Positions 1 to 8,692 of a stretch of 44,429 nucleotides of DNA are shown here, piece after piece. Position 1 is the first letter of the stretch, and each line of letters opens with the position of its first letter. Below the pieces are notes generated by a model, which was given only the letters and a program-made list of their open reading frames with translations, did no database searches and was not told the DNA's origin. The position numbers and the translations under genes are program-made. Location: contig CAJTVD010000030.1 in assembly GCA_910579495.1 (NCBI GenBank), forward strand, positions 1 through 44,429, written 5' to 3'. The stretch comes from an uncultured Lachnospiraceae bacterium (GTDB lineage: Bacteria; Bacillota; Clostridia; Lachnospirales; Lachnospiraceae).

Positions 1-19
1 AAGATAATAACAAGACACA

Positions 20-58
20 AAAATAGCCGCCCACCCGACCAAAGGTTACGGCTATTTT
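20..58. terminator. Perfect 10-bp hairpin at left edge, possible tail of a small toxin locus
   Basis: AAAATAGCCG at 20-29 and CGGCTATTTT at 49-58 are perfect inverted repeats ending in a T run, as in a rho-independent terminator usable on either strand. A second stem, CATCTG at 105-110 with CAGATG at 117-122 (extendable by wobble pairs), follows. From memory, this kind of sequence sits beside small Fst/holin-like type I toxin genes of Firmicutes, but no toxin reading frame is visible in the window, so that link is weak inference. The unit appears to end near 175-180, where the IS1182-like remnant starts. Confidence 0.5.
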
Positions 59-180
59 GTGACTAAATAATCGGGCTAACCGTCTATCGGTAGCTCCTGG
101 TGGGCATCTGTTGACGCAGATGTCCGTCTTTATATTCAATATACCACAATCTCTAAAGTGCCGCAAGCATTTTTTAGCGG

Positions 181-1624
181 TTATCCGATTTGTATGAATT
201 TAAGAATAAAAAACTAACTTCTGATGTACTGGATGGGCTGAATTATCAGTTCCTGCGCCGCCTGCAAAAAGAAGGGCTGGTTACATTGAAATCCCTTTTT
301 ATTGATGGGGCAAAAATAGAGGCCAATGCAAACCGCTATACTTTTGTATGGAGAGGAGCCATCAATTACCATCTTGCAGGATTATTAGATACCATTGATT
401 CTTTGTACCAGAAATATAACACCTTGATTGATGAAAATGAATATGGTGTGAAATATGATATTCCGCATGCACATATGTTTGTGACCGAAGGGATGGACAA
501 AGTAAGGGATATCATTGAAAAGAACCGGAAGCGAAAACTGACAAAACATAAAAAGCTGCCGAATCATACGATCATTGAGATCAATAACTGCTCCCCATTG
601 GAGATCCTGAAACTCCAGAAAAACCTGACGCAGATCGCGGAGCAGGAACAGATTTCTTTTGTTTCTGGGAAAGGAAAAAGGAAACCGGAGGTCCAGAAAC
701 TATATGAAGAATTGGAAGCCTGCGGCGAACGTCTTATGGGATATAAAGAGCGCTTTGAGATTATGGGAAATGGCCGGAACAGCTATTCCAAAACAGATTC
801 GGAAGCCACCTTTATGCGGATGGAGGATGACCATATGAAAAATGGGCAGTTAAAAGCTGCATATAATGTCCAGATTGCAGTAGAGAATTATTTTATTGTC
901 CATACCTATGTCAGTTGGCCGGACAGGTTATAATACGCTGATTCCGGTTTTAGAAAAGCATAAAGACGCATTCGGGGAGATCTTGGAAGAAGTAACAACA
1001 GACAGTGGTTATTGCAGTGAGAAGAACCTCCTGTATTTGAAGGAAAATAGGATATCCAGTTACATTAAGCCGCAGGATCATGAAAAGCGGAAAACACGTG
1101 CTTATACAGAAGATATCGGAAAGTATTATAACATGAAAACGCAGGTGTTTGAAGATGAAATGTATTATATTTGTCATGGCGGAAGAGAATTACATCATAT
1201 CCATACAGAAACCAGAGAACAGGCAGGTTATACACAAACATTTGAGGTGTATGGATGTGCAGACTGCAGTGGTTGTGGGCACAAAGCGAAATGTCTTTAT
1301 AAATATAATGCTGAAAAAGATGCTGAGAAAAATAAAGTCATGAAGATCAATGGGCAGTGGGAAACCTTGAAAGAAGAATCCCATGCAAACATCCAAAGTG
1401 AGAAAGGGATTCTAAATCGGCAAATCCGTTCCATACAGACAGAAGGGCATTTTGGAGATACCAAAGAAAACGATAGCTTCCGCCGGTTCAACTACCGGAC
1501 ATCCGAAAAAGTATATAAAGAATTCATGCTGTATGCGATTGGAAGAAATATAAATAAATATCACCGTTTTCTTCATGATAAAATCCAAAAATTTGAAGAA
1601 AAAACGGAAGAAAAGACTGCTTAG
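181..1624 (+). pseudogene. IS1182-family transposase, 5'-truncated and frameshifted
   Basis: The two consecutive frames (190-933 and about 905-1624) together read as the middle and C-terminal parts of an IS1182-family DDE transposase. The first carries the TDSEATFMRMEDDHMKNGQLKA stretch typical of this family (shown in part), and the second carries the ITxDxGYCSEKN-type continuation and a Cys-rich segment (CADCSGCGHKAKC). The frame is lost around 905-933, where a conserved SNDRTDYNTLIP-like segment would be expected. The reading frame enters from a stop codon at 175-177, and the usual first hundred or so residues are missing, so the element was truncated on the left by another sequence. It is almost certainly not functional. 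Confidence 0.85.
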
Positions 1625-1688
1625 AAAAAGAGTGTTTTGGGAAATGCAGTTGAGGTCTTTTGCGCCCCAAAATACATATAGAAAAGAA

Positions 1689-1755
1689 AAAATACGAATC
1701 TCCCGCAGAAGGTCATGTGTGAAAAACACTGATTTCTATGGGAGATTCGTATTTT
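1689..1755 (+). terminator. 16-bp perfect inverted repeat after the transposase
   Basis: AAAATACGAATCTCCC at 1689-1704 is perfectly repeated in inverse orientation at 1740-1755 (GGGAGATTCGTATTTT), with a 35-base loop and flanking T/A runs. It lies 65 bases after the transposase stop, so it is either the transposase terminator or an outer end of the insertion sequence. No gene is present between 1625 and 1961. Confidence 0.6.
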
Positions 1756-1873
1756 AAGTTTTAGAGCTTAAAAATCGGTATTAACCGACAGCCCCTTTTT
1801 TGTTTCACACGACTCCGTTTTTCGGAACACGAAAAACTCCGTCATGTTTAACAGGCTAAAGCCCATAATAAAA

Positions 1874-1913
1874 CAAAATGGGCAAAGCTAAATTGTTAGC
1901 TCTACCCATTTTG
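1874..1913. terminator. Bidirectional terminator
   Basis: Nested perfect stems: CAAAATGGG at 1874-1882 with CCCATTTTG at 1905-1913, and inside it AGCTAA at 1886-1891 with TTAGCT at 1896-1901. It lies between the IS remnant and the end of the aldo/keto reductase gene, and would end the minus-strand reductase/dehydrogenase transcript. Confidence 0.75.
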
Positions 1914-1961
1914 CTTTGTAAAACAGGGCTATGTCAATAGAACCTGCCTGAATGTATGGTT

Positions 1962-2975
1962 TTATTGGGTGATCCTGCCGTCCAGGTCCCAGAGGTCTTC
2001 CCAGCCTTTGGCACCTTCCCACAAAAAGACCTGTCCCTTTACCAGGCGGCAGCCTTTATCATCCTTGCGGATGGCTTCCATCTCCTGGTCGGTGAGCGGG
2101 TCGCACACAGTACAGTGAAGATTGGAAATGTACTGTGCTTCCTTTACGGAAAAGGGAATGGGAACCTGCCCTCTTTGCACCGCCCATTTCAGGCAGACCA
2201 CAGCCGGGTGCACCTGATGTGCCTTAGCTGCGGCAGCCACTGAGGGCAGTTCCGTATCCGCCACATCCTCTTCGGTCCGGTCCCTCTCCGGGCGGGAGGG
2301 GGAACCGATGGGACAATATCCGATGGGCAGGATGTTGTGGGAGACTGCATAGTCAAACAGCTCCGGCTGCTGGAAAGAAGGGTGCAGCTCCATCTCCAAA
2401 GCTGCTGGCTGGATCCTGCACAAAGGCAATACTGCCTCCAGCTTGGGGACCGTCATATTGCTCATGCCGATATAACGTACCAACCCCCTGTCCACAAGAG
2501 CCTCGCACTGACGCCATGTGCCCATGAACTCCTCCACAGAAAACGGCCTGGAATCCGGGTTTCTGGCGTCCCCACTACAGCCCGGCGCATGGTAGTTGGG
2601 GAAAGGCCAGTGGACGAAATACAGGTCGATCTGGGAAAGCCCCAGATCTTCCAGGCTCTTTTCGCAGGAAGCGATCACTTCCCCCTCTCCGTGTTTGTCG
2701 TTCCACACTTTGGATGTGACAAAAAGCTCTTCCCTCTTTACCACCCCTTCTGCAAACACTCTCCGGAAGACCTGGCCAATCTGTGCTTCGTTCTGGTACA
2801 CGGAAGCGCAGTCGATGAGACGGTATCCGTATTTAATGGCCCCAAAGACCGCCTCTGAGACCTTATCCGCCCCGTACTTGTCCGAACCAAAGGTGCCAAG
2901 CCCCATGCAGGGGATCTGTTCCCCGCCGGGCAAGGTCCTTTTGGGTATCAGGGACTGTTCTAATTTCTCTTCCAT
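1962..2975 (-). CDS. Aldo/keto reductase family oxidoreductase
   Basis: A 337-residue NAD(P)H-dependent oxidoreductase of the aldo/keto reductase superfamily, expected to reduce aldehydes or ketones in the cytoplasm. The catalytic tetrad is visible: Asp55 and Tyr60 (DCASVYQNE), Lys89 (VTSKVWND) and His122 (YFVHWPFP). IGMSN and CLKWAVQRG segments follow as in the family. The longer frame opens at 3008, but AAAGGAGA lies about 6 bases before the ATG at 2975, so I use that start. It follows the zinc dehydrogenase by 25 bases and is probably co-transcribed with it. Together with the divergent AraC regulator they look like a small carbonyl/polyol utilisation unit. The substrate cannot be read from the sequence. 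Confidence 0.9.
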   Translation of the reverse strand: MEEKLEQSLIPKRTLPGGEQIPCMGLGTFGSDKYGADKVSEAVFGAIKYGYRLIDCASVYQNEAQIGQVFRRVFAEGVVKREELFVTSKVWNDKHGEGEVIASCEKSLEDLGLSQIDLYFVHWPFPNYHAPGCSGDARNPDSRPFSVEEFMGTWRQCEALVDRGLVRYIGMSNMTVPKLEAVLPLCRIQPAALEMELHPSFQQPELFDYAVSHNILPIGYCPIGSPSRPERDRTEEDVADTELPSVAAAAKAHQVHPAVVCLKWAVQRGQVPIPFSVKEAQYISNLHCTVCDPLTDQEMEAIRKDDKGCRLVKGQVFLWEGAKGWEDLWDLDGRITQ

Positions 2976-3000
2976 CTTCGTCTCCTTTTGCCTGTATCCT

Positions 3001-4059
3001 TTAATCAAACACTACCGCTACCTTGCCGCACTGGCCGCTTGCCATCAGGCTGTAAGCCTCTGCTGCCTTTTCCAGGGGGAACTCATGGGTGATCAGGTCC
3101 TCCGGATGGATGTTCCAACGCACCAGTCTCTCCACCAGTTCCTCCATCCGCCAAAGCGAGGTTACCCAGGAGCCATAGATCGTCTTCTGCCCATGGATGA
3201 TATCCGGGCTGGGGTTAAAGGTACAGGTTCCCCCTTCCCCTACAAATGCGATCTTTCCCCATTCTCTGGTAGCACGGATGGCAAGCTGCCTTCCTGCATC
3301 GCTGGCGGAAGCGTCAATCGCACGTTCTACTCCCATTCCCCCTGTGGCCTCCAGGATCTCCGCCAGGGCATTCTCTCCCGGTTTTACTGCCAGGTCCACA
3401 AGCCCCAGCTTCTTTGCAAGGTCTATCCGGTGGTCGTTCATCTCCACGCCGATGAGTTTGTTCGCGCCCATGGCTTTAGCAAGCATAAGGGCGGCCAAGC
3501 CCACAGGGCCAAGGCCCGTCACCAGCACTGCGTCGTTGCCGCAGATCCCGATCTTTTCGATGGCCTCATAAACTGTACCGAAGCCGCAGGCCACCTGTGC
3601 GCCGTCCTTGTAGGAAAGCGCATCCGGCAGGGCCACCAGATCCTTTTCCTCTGCAAGGATATAGGGTGCCATGCCGCCGTTGCGCTGCCAGCCGTATGCC
3701 TGGCGGAATCTGCTCTTGCAGGAGATATAATATCCCCGGCGGCAGTCGTTACATACGCCGCACCCGGAAATATGGTATACGATTACCCGGTCACCCTTTT
3801 TGAACCGCTTTAGGCCCTCCCCTTCCTCTACGATCAGGCCGCAGGGTTCATGGCCTGCCACCATTCCCGGGATATAGCCTTCAGGGCCTTTTCCCGTATG
3901 TTCCCTGTAAATGCAGCGGATATCGCTGCCGCAAATGGTAGTGGCTTTGGTCTGGATCACCACCTGTCCGTGGCCGGGCTTTGGAATCTCAAAATCCTTC
4001 AGCTCTACTGTGCTGTTGCCCGGCAGCACAGCCCCTTTCATCATCATTTTTACCGCCAT
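3001..4059 (-). CDS. Zinc-dependent alcohol dehydrogenase (MDR family)
   Basis: A 352-residue medium-chain dehydrogenase/reductase, the right size for the family. Catalytic zinc ligands Cys43 (TICGSD) and His70-Glu71 (VAGHEPCG) are present, as are the four structural-zinc cysteines Cys100, 103, 106 and 114. The Rossmann fold shows GLGPVG at 182-187, with an acidic residue (GVE) ending the second strand, which points to NAD(H). It probably oxidises a secondary alcohol or sugar alcohol. The ATG at 4059 has GGAAGGAGAGG six bases upstream. It is the first gene of a two-gene minus-strand operon, divergent from the AraC regulator. The palindrome CTGATATCAG at 4110-4119 in the shared intergenic space is a possible operator. 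Confidence 0.92.
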   Translation of the reverse strand: MAVKMMMKGAVLPGNSTVELKDFEIPKPGHGQVVIQTKATTICGSDIRCIYREHTGKGPEGYIPGMVAGHEPCGLIVEEGEGLKRFKKGDRVIVYHISGCGVCNDCRRGYYISCKSRFRQAYGWQRNGGMAPYILAEEKDLVALPDALSYKDGAQVACGFGTVYEAIEKIGICGNDAVLVTGLGPVGLAALMLAKAMGANKLIGVEMNDHRIDLAKKLGLVDLAVKPGENALAEILEATGGMGVERAIDASASDAGRQLAIRATREWGKIAFVGEGGTCTFNPSPDIIHGQKTIYGSWVTSLWRMEELVERLVRWNIHPEDLITHEFPLEKAAEAYSLMASGQCGKVAVVFD

Positions 4060-4109
4060 TGTAGCCTCTCCTTCCTATAATGAAACCATCCATTTTACTG
4101 TTTTTGTAT

Positions 4110-4206
4110 CTGATATCAGTATACCCCATCTCTTCCTGGATACCAGATTGGAAGATGCCTATTTTCACAAAAAAATGTCGTGTTTTTGAAGGATATCTGT
4201 TATAAT
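4110..4206 (+). promoter_or_regulatory. Divergent regulatory region with extended -10 and palindrome
   Basis: TATAAT at 4201-4206 is preceded by TG at 4198-4199 (TGnTATAAT), an extended -10 for the AraC-type regulator; no good -35 is visible. The 10-bp palindrome CTGATATCAG at 4110-4119 lies about 50 bases before the dehydrogenase start on the other strand and overlaps a TATACT-like -10 for that direction (4118-4123). It may bind the regulator. Confidence 0.5.
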
Positions 4207-4254
4207 CATTTTACGGTTAACGCTACGGCCAAAAACTGCCCAAAAGGAGCGCCC

Positions 4255-5139
4255 ATGAAAACACAGTACGCCAACATAGACCTTCACTTTTCCCTGGACG
4301 GGGTCTTCGTCCATACGCCCAATATCATTTTTGAACGCTTCACCCGGGTCATCCCCTCCCACAGCCACGGAAACGGGTGTTATGAGATCCACTATATCCC
4401 CGCAGGCTACGGCAGGCTGAAAGCAGATGGCATCTATTATGACATTTCCCCCAACACGCTGTTTGTGACAGGCCCCCATGTGGTACACGCCCAGTCGCCG
4501 GTCCTATCCGACCCCATGCAGGAATATTGCGTCTATTTCAGGTTCCCCGGCTCTTCCCGGGCAAGGGGGCGTTCCCCTCTTATGGATGCCTTTTTATCCA
4601 CCCGTTTCTGGATCGGGCAGGATATGCAGGGAATCCACTTTCTCATGAAACAGCTTTTCGGCGAGCTGGAACACCAGTACACAGGTTATCAAAACCAGGT
4701 GGAGCTGCTGCTTTCACAGCTTATCATTTATCTGGTGCGGGATTATGGGCAGGAGAAGAAGCCAGAATACTCTTTTGCGGAAAACGACCTATATAATAGT
4801 AAATCTGTGATCATTGAAGAATACTTTCTTTATGAATACCGGAACCTTTCCCTGGACGCCCTTGCAGAGCGCCTGAAACTCAGTGCCCGGCAGACCCAGC
4901 GGCTTTTGCAGGATTACTATGGCAAGACTTTCCAGCAGAAAAAAACGGAAGCACGCATGTCTGCCGCTTCCATTCTTCTGGGGGAAAAGCACAGGACTAT
5001 CGCCTCCATTGCCGAAGAGCTGGGCTATTCCTCCCCGGAACATTTTTCTTCCGCTTTTAAAAATTACTATCACGCCAGCCCAGGCAGTTACCGGAAAGAG
5101 CAAATGGAATTCCCCCCTTTGGATGAGGAAGGCCTTTAA
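4255..5139 (+). CDS. AraC-family transcriptional regulator
   Basis: A 294-residue activator with an N-terminal cupin-like sensing half (HSHGNGCYEIHYIPAGYGRL near residues 35-55) and a C-terminal pair of helix-turn-helix motifs: LDALAERLKLSARQTQRLL, then IASIAEELGYSSPEHFSSAF followed by the family ending SPGSYRKE. The ATG at 4255 has AAAAGGAG six bases upstream and is preferred over an in-frame upstream start at 4180. It is divergent from the dehydrogenase/reductase pair and so probably controls it in response to a small-molecule ligand. It ends 27 bases from the convergent lipoprotein gene with no clear terminator. Confidence 0.92.
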   Translation: MKTQYANIDLHFSLDGVFVHTPNIIFERFTRVIPSHSHGNGCYEIHYIPAGYGRLKADGIYYDISPNTLFVTGPHVVHAQSPVLSDPMQEYCVYFRFPGSSRARGRSPLMDAFLSTRFWIGQDMQGIHFLMKQLFGELEHQYTGYQNQVELLLSQLIIYLVRDYGQEKKPEYSFAENDLYNSKSVIIEEYFLYEYRNLSLDALAERLKLSARQTQRLLQDYYGKTFQQKKTEARMSAASILLGEKHRTIASIAEELGYSSPEHFSSAFKNYYHASPGSYRKEQMEFPPLDEEGL

Positions 5140-5166
5140 TCCCCGGCCTGGCGCCGCACGGCTTCT

Positions 5167-5538
5167 TTACCTGTCATAGCCAATGGCCCAAACATTGTCA
5201 TCATATCGTACCGCAATCAGGATTTGGGCATCCTCCGTAAAATCATTGGTAAATTCCCGGGAATGCTCCTCTCCTTTATGATCTGCAAAAGAAATGGTAT
5301 AGATATAATCCTTTGCAGGCTCAATGGTGAAATAGCAGACCTGGGTATCTTTGATCGCTTCCGGGGAAACAGAAACGGTTTTTCCTGAATGTGTCACCGT
5401 TATATCTTTGATCTCATAGCTGGAATAGTTTGTAACGATCAGGTTTCCTTCCTGGTGCGCCACATTGCGGTTCCCTGTGCCGCAGCCAGCTAATGTGAAA
5501 ATAAGTGTAAGTGCCATAAATAAAATCAGTTTCTTCAT
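5167..5538 (-). CDS. Small predicted lipoprotein
   Basis: A 123-residue protein with a lysine-led signal (MKKLILFMALTLIFTLAGCG) ending in the lipobox LAGC, so it is expected to be lipidated on Cys19 and anchored outside the membrane. The rest is a beta-rich domain of about 100 residues (VTNYSSYEIKDITVTHSGK and following) without a motif I recognise. AAAGGAG lies about 10 bases before the ATG. It may be transcribed alone: a tandem repeat and a strong hairpin separate it from the large surface-protein gene upstream. Function unknown. Confidence 0.75.
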   Translation of the reverse strand: MKKLILFMALTLIFTLAGCGTGNRNVAHQEGNLIVTNYSSYEIKDITVTHSGKTVSVSPEAIKDTQVCYFTIEPAKDYIYTISFADHKGEEHSREFTNDFTEDAQILIAVRYDDNVWAIGYDR

Positions 5539-5651
5539 GTTTTCGGTCTCCTTTGCTGTCTCCCCCTGTTGTCCCCATAGCTTTCAGCCCAAGCCGGGGA
5601 GCTGTGCTGTCCTGGGGCAAAGCCCCGGCAAACCTGCCACTGGTTTGTATC

Positions 5652-5725
5652 AACAAACGCCGGCACGCTCCGCAATCTGGCTTATTGTAACAAACGCCGG
5701 CACGCTCCGCGATCCGGCTTATTGT
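5652..5725. repeat. 37-bp tandem duplication
   Basis: Two adjacent copies of a 37-base unit beginning AACAAACGCCGGCACGCTCC (5652-5688 and 5689-5725) differ at only two positions (CAATCTGG against CGATCCGG). It is non-coding and lies just before a strong hairpin, between the surface-protein and lipoprotein genes. It is not a CRISPR, as there are no spacers. Confidence 0.85.
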
Positions 5726-5728
5726 AAA

Positions 5729-5777
5729 AATGATTGTATAAAAGCGCCCCATTCAAGGCTACTTTTATACAATCATT
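5729..5777. terminator. Strong 16-bp terminator hairpin
   Basis: AATGATTGTATAAAAG at 5729-5744 and CTTTTATACAATCATT at 5762-5777 are perfect inverted repeats with a 17-base loop. It lies 20 bases beyond the stop of the large surface-protein gene (minus strand) and probably terminates it. Confidence 0.7.
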
Positions 5778-5797
5778 GGATCTGTCCCGTTCTGCTT

Positions 5798-8692
5798 CTA
5801 CTTGTAGATCAATGCAAAAGCATAGAACTTATCTGTCTTTATTGTAATTGTTTCAGGGTTATTGTCCGTATCATTATAAACGATCGGCCGCCCACCCTTC
5901 GTAACGCAGATCATCTTATAATCCCTGTTCTGCCTGTAAATAGCTGACGGGATCTTCAGGGTAATTTCTATTTCCTTATCCATGCTGTAGGTATTACGGG
6001 AAGGGGGATAAATGTTGTATGTCCTCCCTATAGTATAATCCCCAAGGACTGCCTCAAATGACTTAAAGCACATAGGCCCCTGTATTGCATTCTCTATGGC
6101 AACCGGGTAGCTATTCTCTTTTGACGGAGTATACTGGACAGCTTCCCTTCCCATGCAGGCATACCGTTTTTTGTCCTCAGGCGTCGTAGGTTTCCATGTT
6201 TCCACAACCTCTCTTATGCCTGAATTAATGGCGGCTGTAGTCCTGGGGTAGCTCTCAGCCCTTTGGAAATCAGCGTCTTCATCATTCCCGGCATTATTGC
6301 CTGAATTACTGCCTGAGTTGTTCCCATCAGAGGTATTTCCGGAACCATTTCCAGGGTTGTCTCCGCCTGGGTTACTATTATTGTCATCACCAGGATTCTG
6401 TGTCGGAACCGGAGTTGCACCAGGCTCATTGGTCGGAGCCGGGCTGGTGCCAGGAGCACTGGTCGGAACCGGGCTGGTGCCGGGAGCACTGGTCGGAGCC
6501 GGGCTGGTGCCAGGAGCATTAGTCGGAGCCGGGCTTGCGCCAGGATCGCTGGTCGGAACCGGGCTGGTGCCGGGAGCATTGGTCGGGGATGGGGTTGCGC
6601 CAGGAGTGTTGGTCGGGGACGGGCTAGGAGGGATGAAGCCATAATGAATCGTCACCGCTTCCGATATCCCTGTCAGTATTTTACTTATACTGTTCCACTG
6701 CGCTTCGGTACCGGTAAAATAAATATTTGCCAACACATTACATGATTGGAACGCGCTCCTCCCAATCATCGTTACACTGTCAGGAATTGTTGCATTGTAC
6801 AATCTGGAGCAAGAAGCGAAAGCATTCTCTCCAATACTTTCCGCACCTTGCGGAATTACTACGCTGGTAAGCGTTATGCAACTCTGAAACATCCCATCAC
6901 TAATACGGTCTATATTCTGTGGCAGTGTTACATTGGTTAGTTTCCAACAGCTTGAAAACAGATTATCGCCCAATGTTACCTGTTTGCCGCCACTGGCAAA
7001 TGTTGCGCTTGTCATTTCCGTGCACTTAAAAAACGTTCCAGCTCCTACTTCCCCAATACTGGCAGGCAAGGCTATGGATGTGAGACTAATACAACCATTA
7101 AAGGCATTTTGATTAATCGTTTCCACCCCTTCGGAAATCGTCACTGAACTAAGATTTTCACATGCCCGGAAAGCACTATCACCAATGGTTTTCACACTGG
7201 AGGGAATCGCCACGGAAATCAGAGAGGATCCCCGGAAAGCACTGTTGCCAATCGTGGTCACGCTGGAGGGGATCTCTACACTCAAGACCCCACAGTCCCA
7301 AAAAGCACTGGAACCGATACTGGTAACGCCATCCTCTATAATGACCTTCTGGATTTGGCTGCCCTTATCACCCCAGGGCTGGTCTGCCACACCGCTAAAA
7401 TCTGGCATAGCCCCCTGGCCTGAGATGGTCAGCACCCCTGCCTTCGTCAGCCTCCATGTAAGCCCCCCAATGGAACCGGAACCGTCTACTTTATCGGCTT
7501 CTGGATCATCCGGTGAGATATAATCTTCCGGGTAGCGGGTGATATAATGGCTTGTATTGCTCATCACCTCGTCCTTAGATATTGTTCGCCCCCAATGAAT
7601 CTTACTATTATTATTTCCCTCGGCAATAACCACTCCGGCATCGGTCACTTTCAGCACGATCACAGTATGGGCATCATTACTTACCCGCAGGATATCTCCA
7701 ACCTTTATATCCTCATATCCAAACCCACCTTTGGCGTACATTCTGTTGGGCAAACTGCCAAATGCCGCATCGCTAAGTGTAAATGCAAAGGCTACGCAAC
7801 CTGTAGCAGCAATACGGTCTCCGCCAAGGTTTCCCCCTTTCCAACGGTAAGGTTTTGAACCTGTATAGGGCTCAAAGTCAGTCCAGGCCGTACCTTCCCT
7901 ATATCTCTCATCCTCCTTCAGAGCAATCATGGCCTCACGGACTTTCGATGGTGTAAGCTCTGTAGGATCGACCTCACCTGACGGGAAGGTTTCGGGGTAA
8001 TCCAATGCGCGTCCGGCCTCCGCACTAAACCCACTTCTGCGCGGGGTCTCTGTCGGCCGGATGCTCTCTTTGGGAGACGCGCTGGGGGTCTTCTGGGGGG
8101 AAGCACTCACATACCCACTGGGGGTTGCCCCGCCTGGGGTTCCTGTAGGAACAGCTTCTCCATCCTGGGTTGGTGTTGGTGTCTCATCCGGGGCAGCTGT
8201 CGCTTCCGCACTGGGGGTTGCTTTCGGGGTCGCTGTCGCTTCCTCATTGCCATCCGGTTCCCCAGGGGTCTTTGCTGGGGCTTCCTCCCCTTCCTCTGTT
8301 GGCGTTGGCGCTTTACTTGGGCTGGCTGTCGCTTCCTCTACGCCATCTGGTTCCCCAGGGGTCTTTGCCGGGGCTTCCTCCCCTTCTTCTTCTGGCGTTG
8401 GCGTCTCATCCGGGGTAGCTGTCGCTTCCTCTGCGCCATCCGGTTCCCCAGGGGTCTTTGCCGGGGCTTTATCCCCTTCTTCTTCTGGCGTTGGTGTCTC
8501 ATCCTGGGTAGATGCCGCTTCCTCCCCACCATCCGGTTCCTCTGTGTCCTCTGCCTGGGAAGGCGTTGGAGTCCCTTGCGGGCCAGTGGTCACATTCGCA
8601 CTGCTGTCTGCTCCCTGGGATGCGAACACCACTGACTGGGAAGAGATGCACAGGCACAGCGCTAAAGCAACGGAAAGAACTCGTCGTTTCAA
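5798..8692 (-). CDS. Secreted BspA-like leucine-rich-repeat surface protein with CHAP/NlpC-like domain
   Basis: A 964-residue exported protein. Residues 1-25 form a signal peptide. Residues 40-200 are a Pro/Thr/Glu-rich stalk containing three 31-residue repeats. Residues 250-390 resemble a CHAP/NlpC-P60-type cysteine hydrolase, with Cys299 (ATGCVAF), His342 (NDAHTVIV) and a polar residue near Asn360 (EGNNN). Residues 415-690 hold about nine BspA-type leucine-rich repeats (ITSIGSSAFWDC, VKTIGDSAFRAC and so on). Residues 691-770 are eight 10-residue PxPTxxPGxS repeats, then a Gly/Asn linker and a C-terminal beta domain (800-964). No LPXTG sorting signal was seen. The start is TTG at 8692, nine bases after a perfect AGGAGG. 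A role in peptidoglycan hydrolysis or host/cell adhesion is inference. Confidence 0.88.
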   Translation of the reverse strand: MKRRVLSVALALCLCISSQSVVFASQGADSSANVTTGPQGTPTPSQAEDTEEPDGGEEAASTQDETPTPEEEGDKAPAKTPGEPDGAEEATATPDETPTPEEEGEEAPAKTPGEPDGVEEATASPSKAPTPTEEGEEAPAKTPGEPDGNEEATATPKATPSAEATAAPDETPTPTQDGEAVPTGTPGGATPSGYVSASPQKTPSASPKESIRPTETPRRSGFSAEAGRALDYPETFPSGEVDPTELTPSKVREAMIALKEDERYREGTAWTDFEPYTGSKPYRWKGGNLGGDRIAATGCVAFAFTLSDAAFGSLPNRMYAKGGFGYEDIKVGDILRVSNDAHTVIVLKVTDAGVVIAEGNNNSKIHWGRTISKDEVMSNTSHYITRYPEDYISPDDPEADKVDGSGSIGGLTWRLTKAGVLTISGQGAMPDFSGVADQPWGDKGSQIQKVIIEDGVTSIGSSAFWDCGVLSVEIPSSVTTIGNSAFRGSSLISVAIPSSVKTIGDSAFRACENLSSVTISEGVETINQNAFNGCISLTSIALPASIGEVGAGTFFKCTEMTSATFASGGKQVTLGDNLFSSCWKLTNVTLPQNIDRISDGMFQSCITLTSVVIPQGAESIGENAFASCSRLYNATIPDSVTMIGRSAFQSCNVLANIYFTGTEAQWNSISKILTGISEAVTIHYGFIPPSPSPTNTPGATPSPTNAPGTSPVPTSDPGASPAPTNAPGTSPAPTSAPGTSPVPTSAPGTSPAPTNEPGATPVPTQNPGDDNNSNPGGDNPGNGSGNTSDGNNSGSNSGNNAGNDEDADFQRAESYPRTTAAINSGIREVVETWKPTTPEDKKRYACMGREAVQYTPSKENSYPVAIENAIQGPMCFKSFEAVLGDYTIGRTYNIYPPSRNTYSMDKEIEITLKIPSAIYRQNRDYKMICVTKGGRPIVYNDTDNNPETITIKTDKFYAFALIYK
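6383..6622 (-). repeat. 30-bp coding tandem repeats (PxPTxxPGxS, 8 units)
   Basis: Eight consecutive 30-base units encode the 10-residue motif PxPTxxPGxS/T of the surface protein (residues 691-770). Units differ mainly by point changes. The array is in frame and uninterrupted, so copy number could change without breaking the gene. Confidence 0.9.
8246..8524 (-). repeat. 93-bp coding tandem repeats (3 units plus a partial)
   Basis: Three units of 31 residues (residues 57-149), each running EEAxAxPxxTPTPEEEGEEA then PAKTPGEPDG and one variable residue, with a degenerate fourth unit after. They form the extended stalk before the enzymatic domain of the surface protein. Confidence 0.9.

Noticed and set aside
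2596..3813. Long plus-strand open frame (405 codons) across the reductase and dehydrogenase
   Set aside because: It is the antisense of two clear enzyme genes, has no ribosome site or recognisable domain, and its composition follows from GC-rich third positions of the real genes.
6383..6622. 30-base periodicity that could suggest a CRISPR array
   Set aside because: Units are directly adjacent without spacers and encode an in-frame PxPTxxPGxS repeat.
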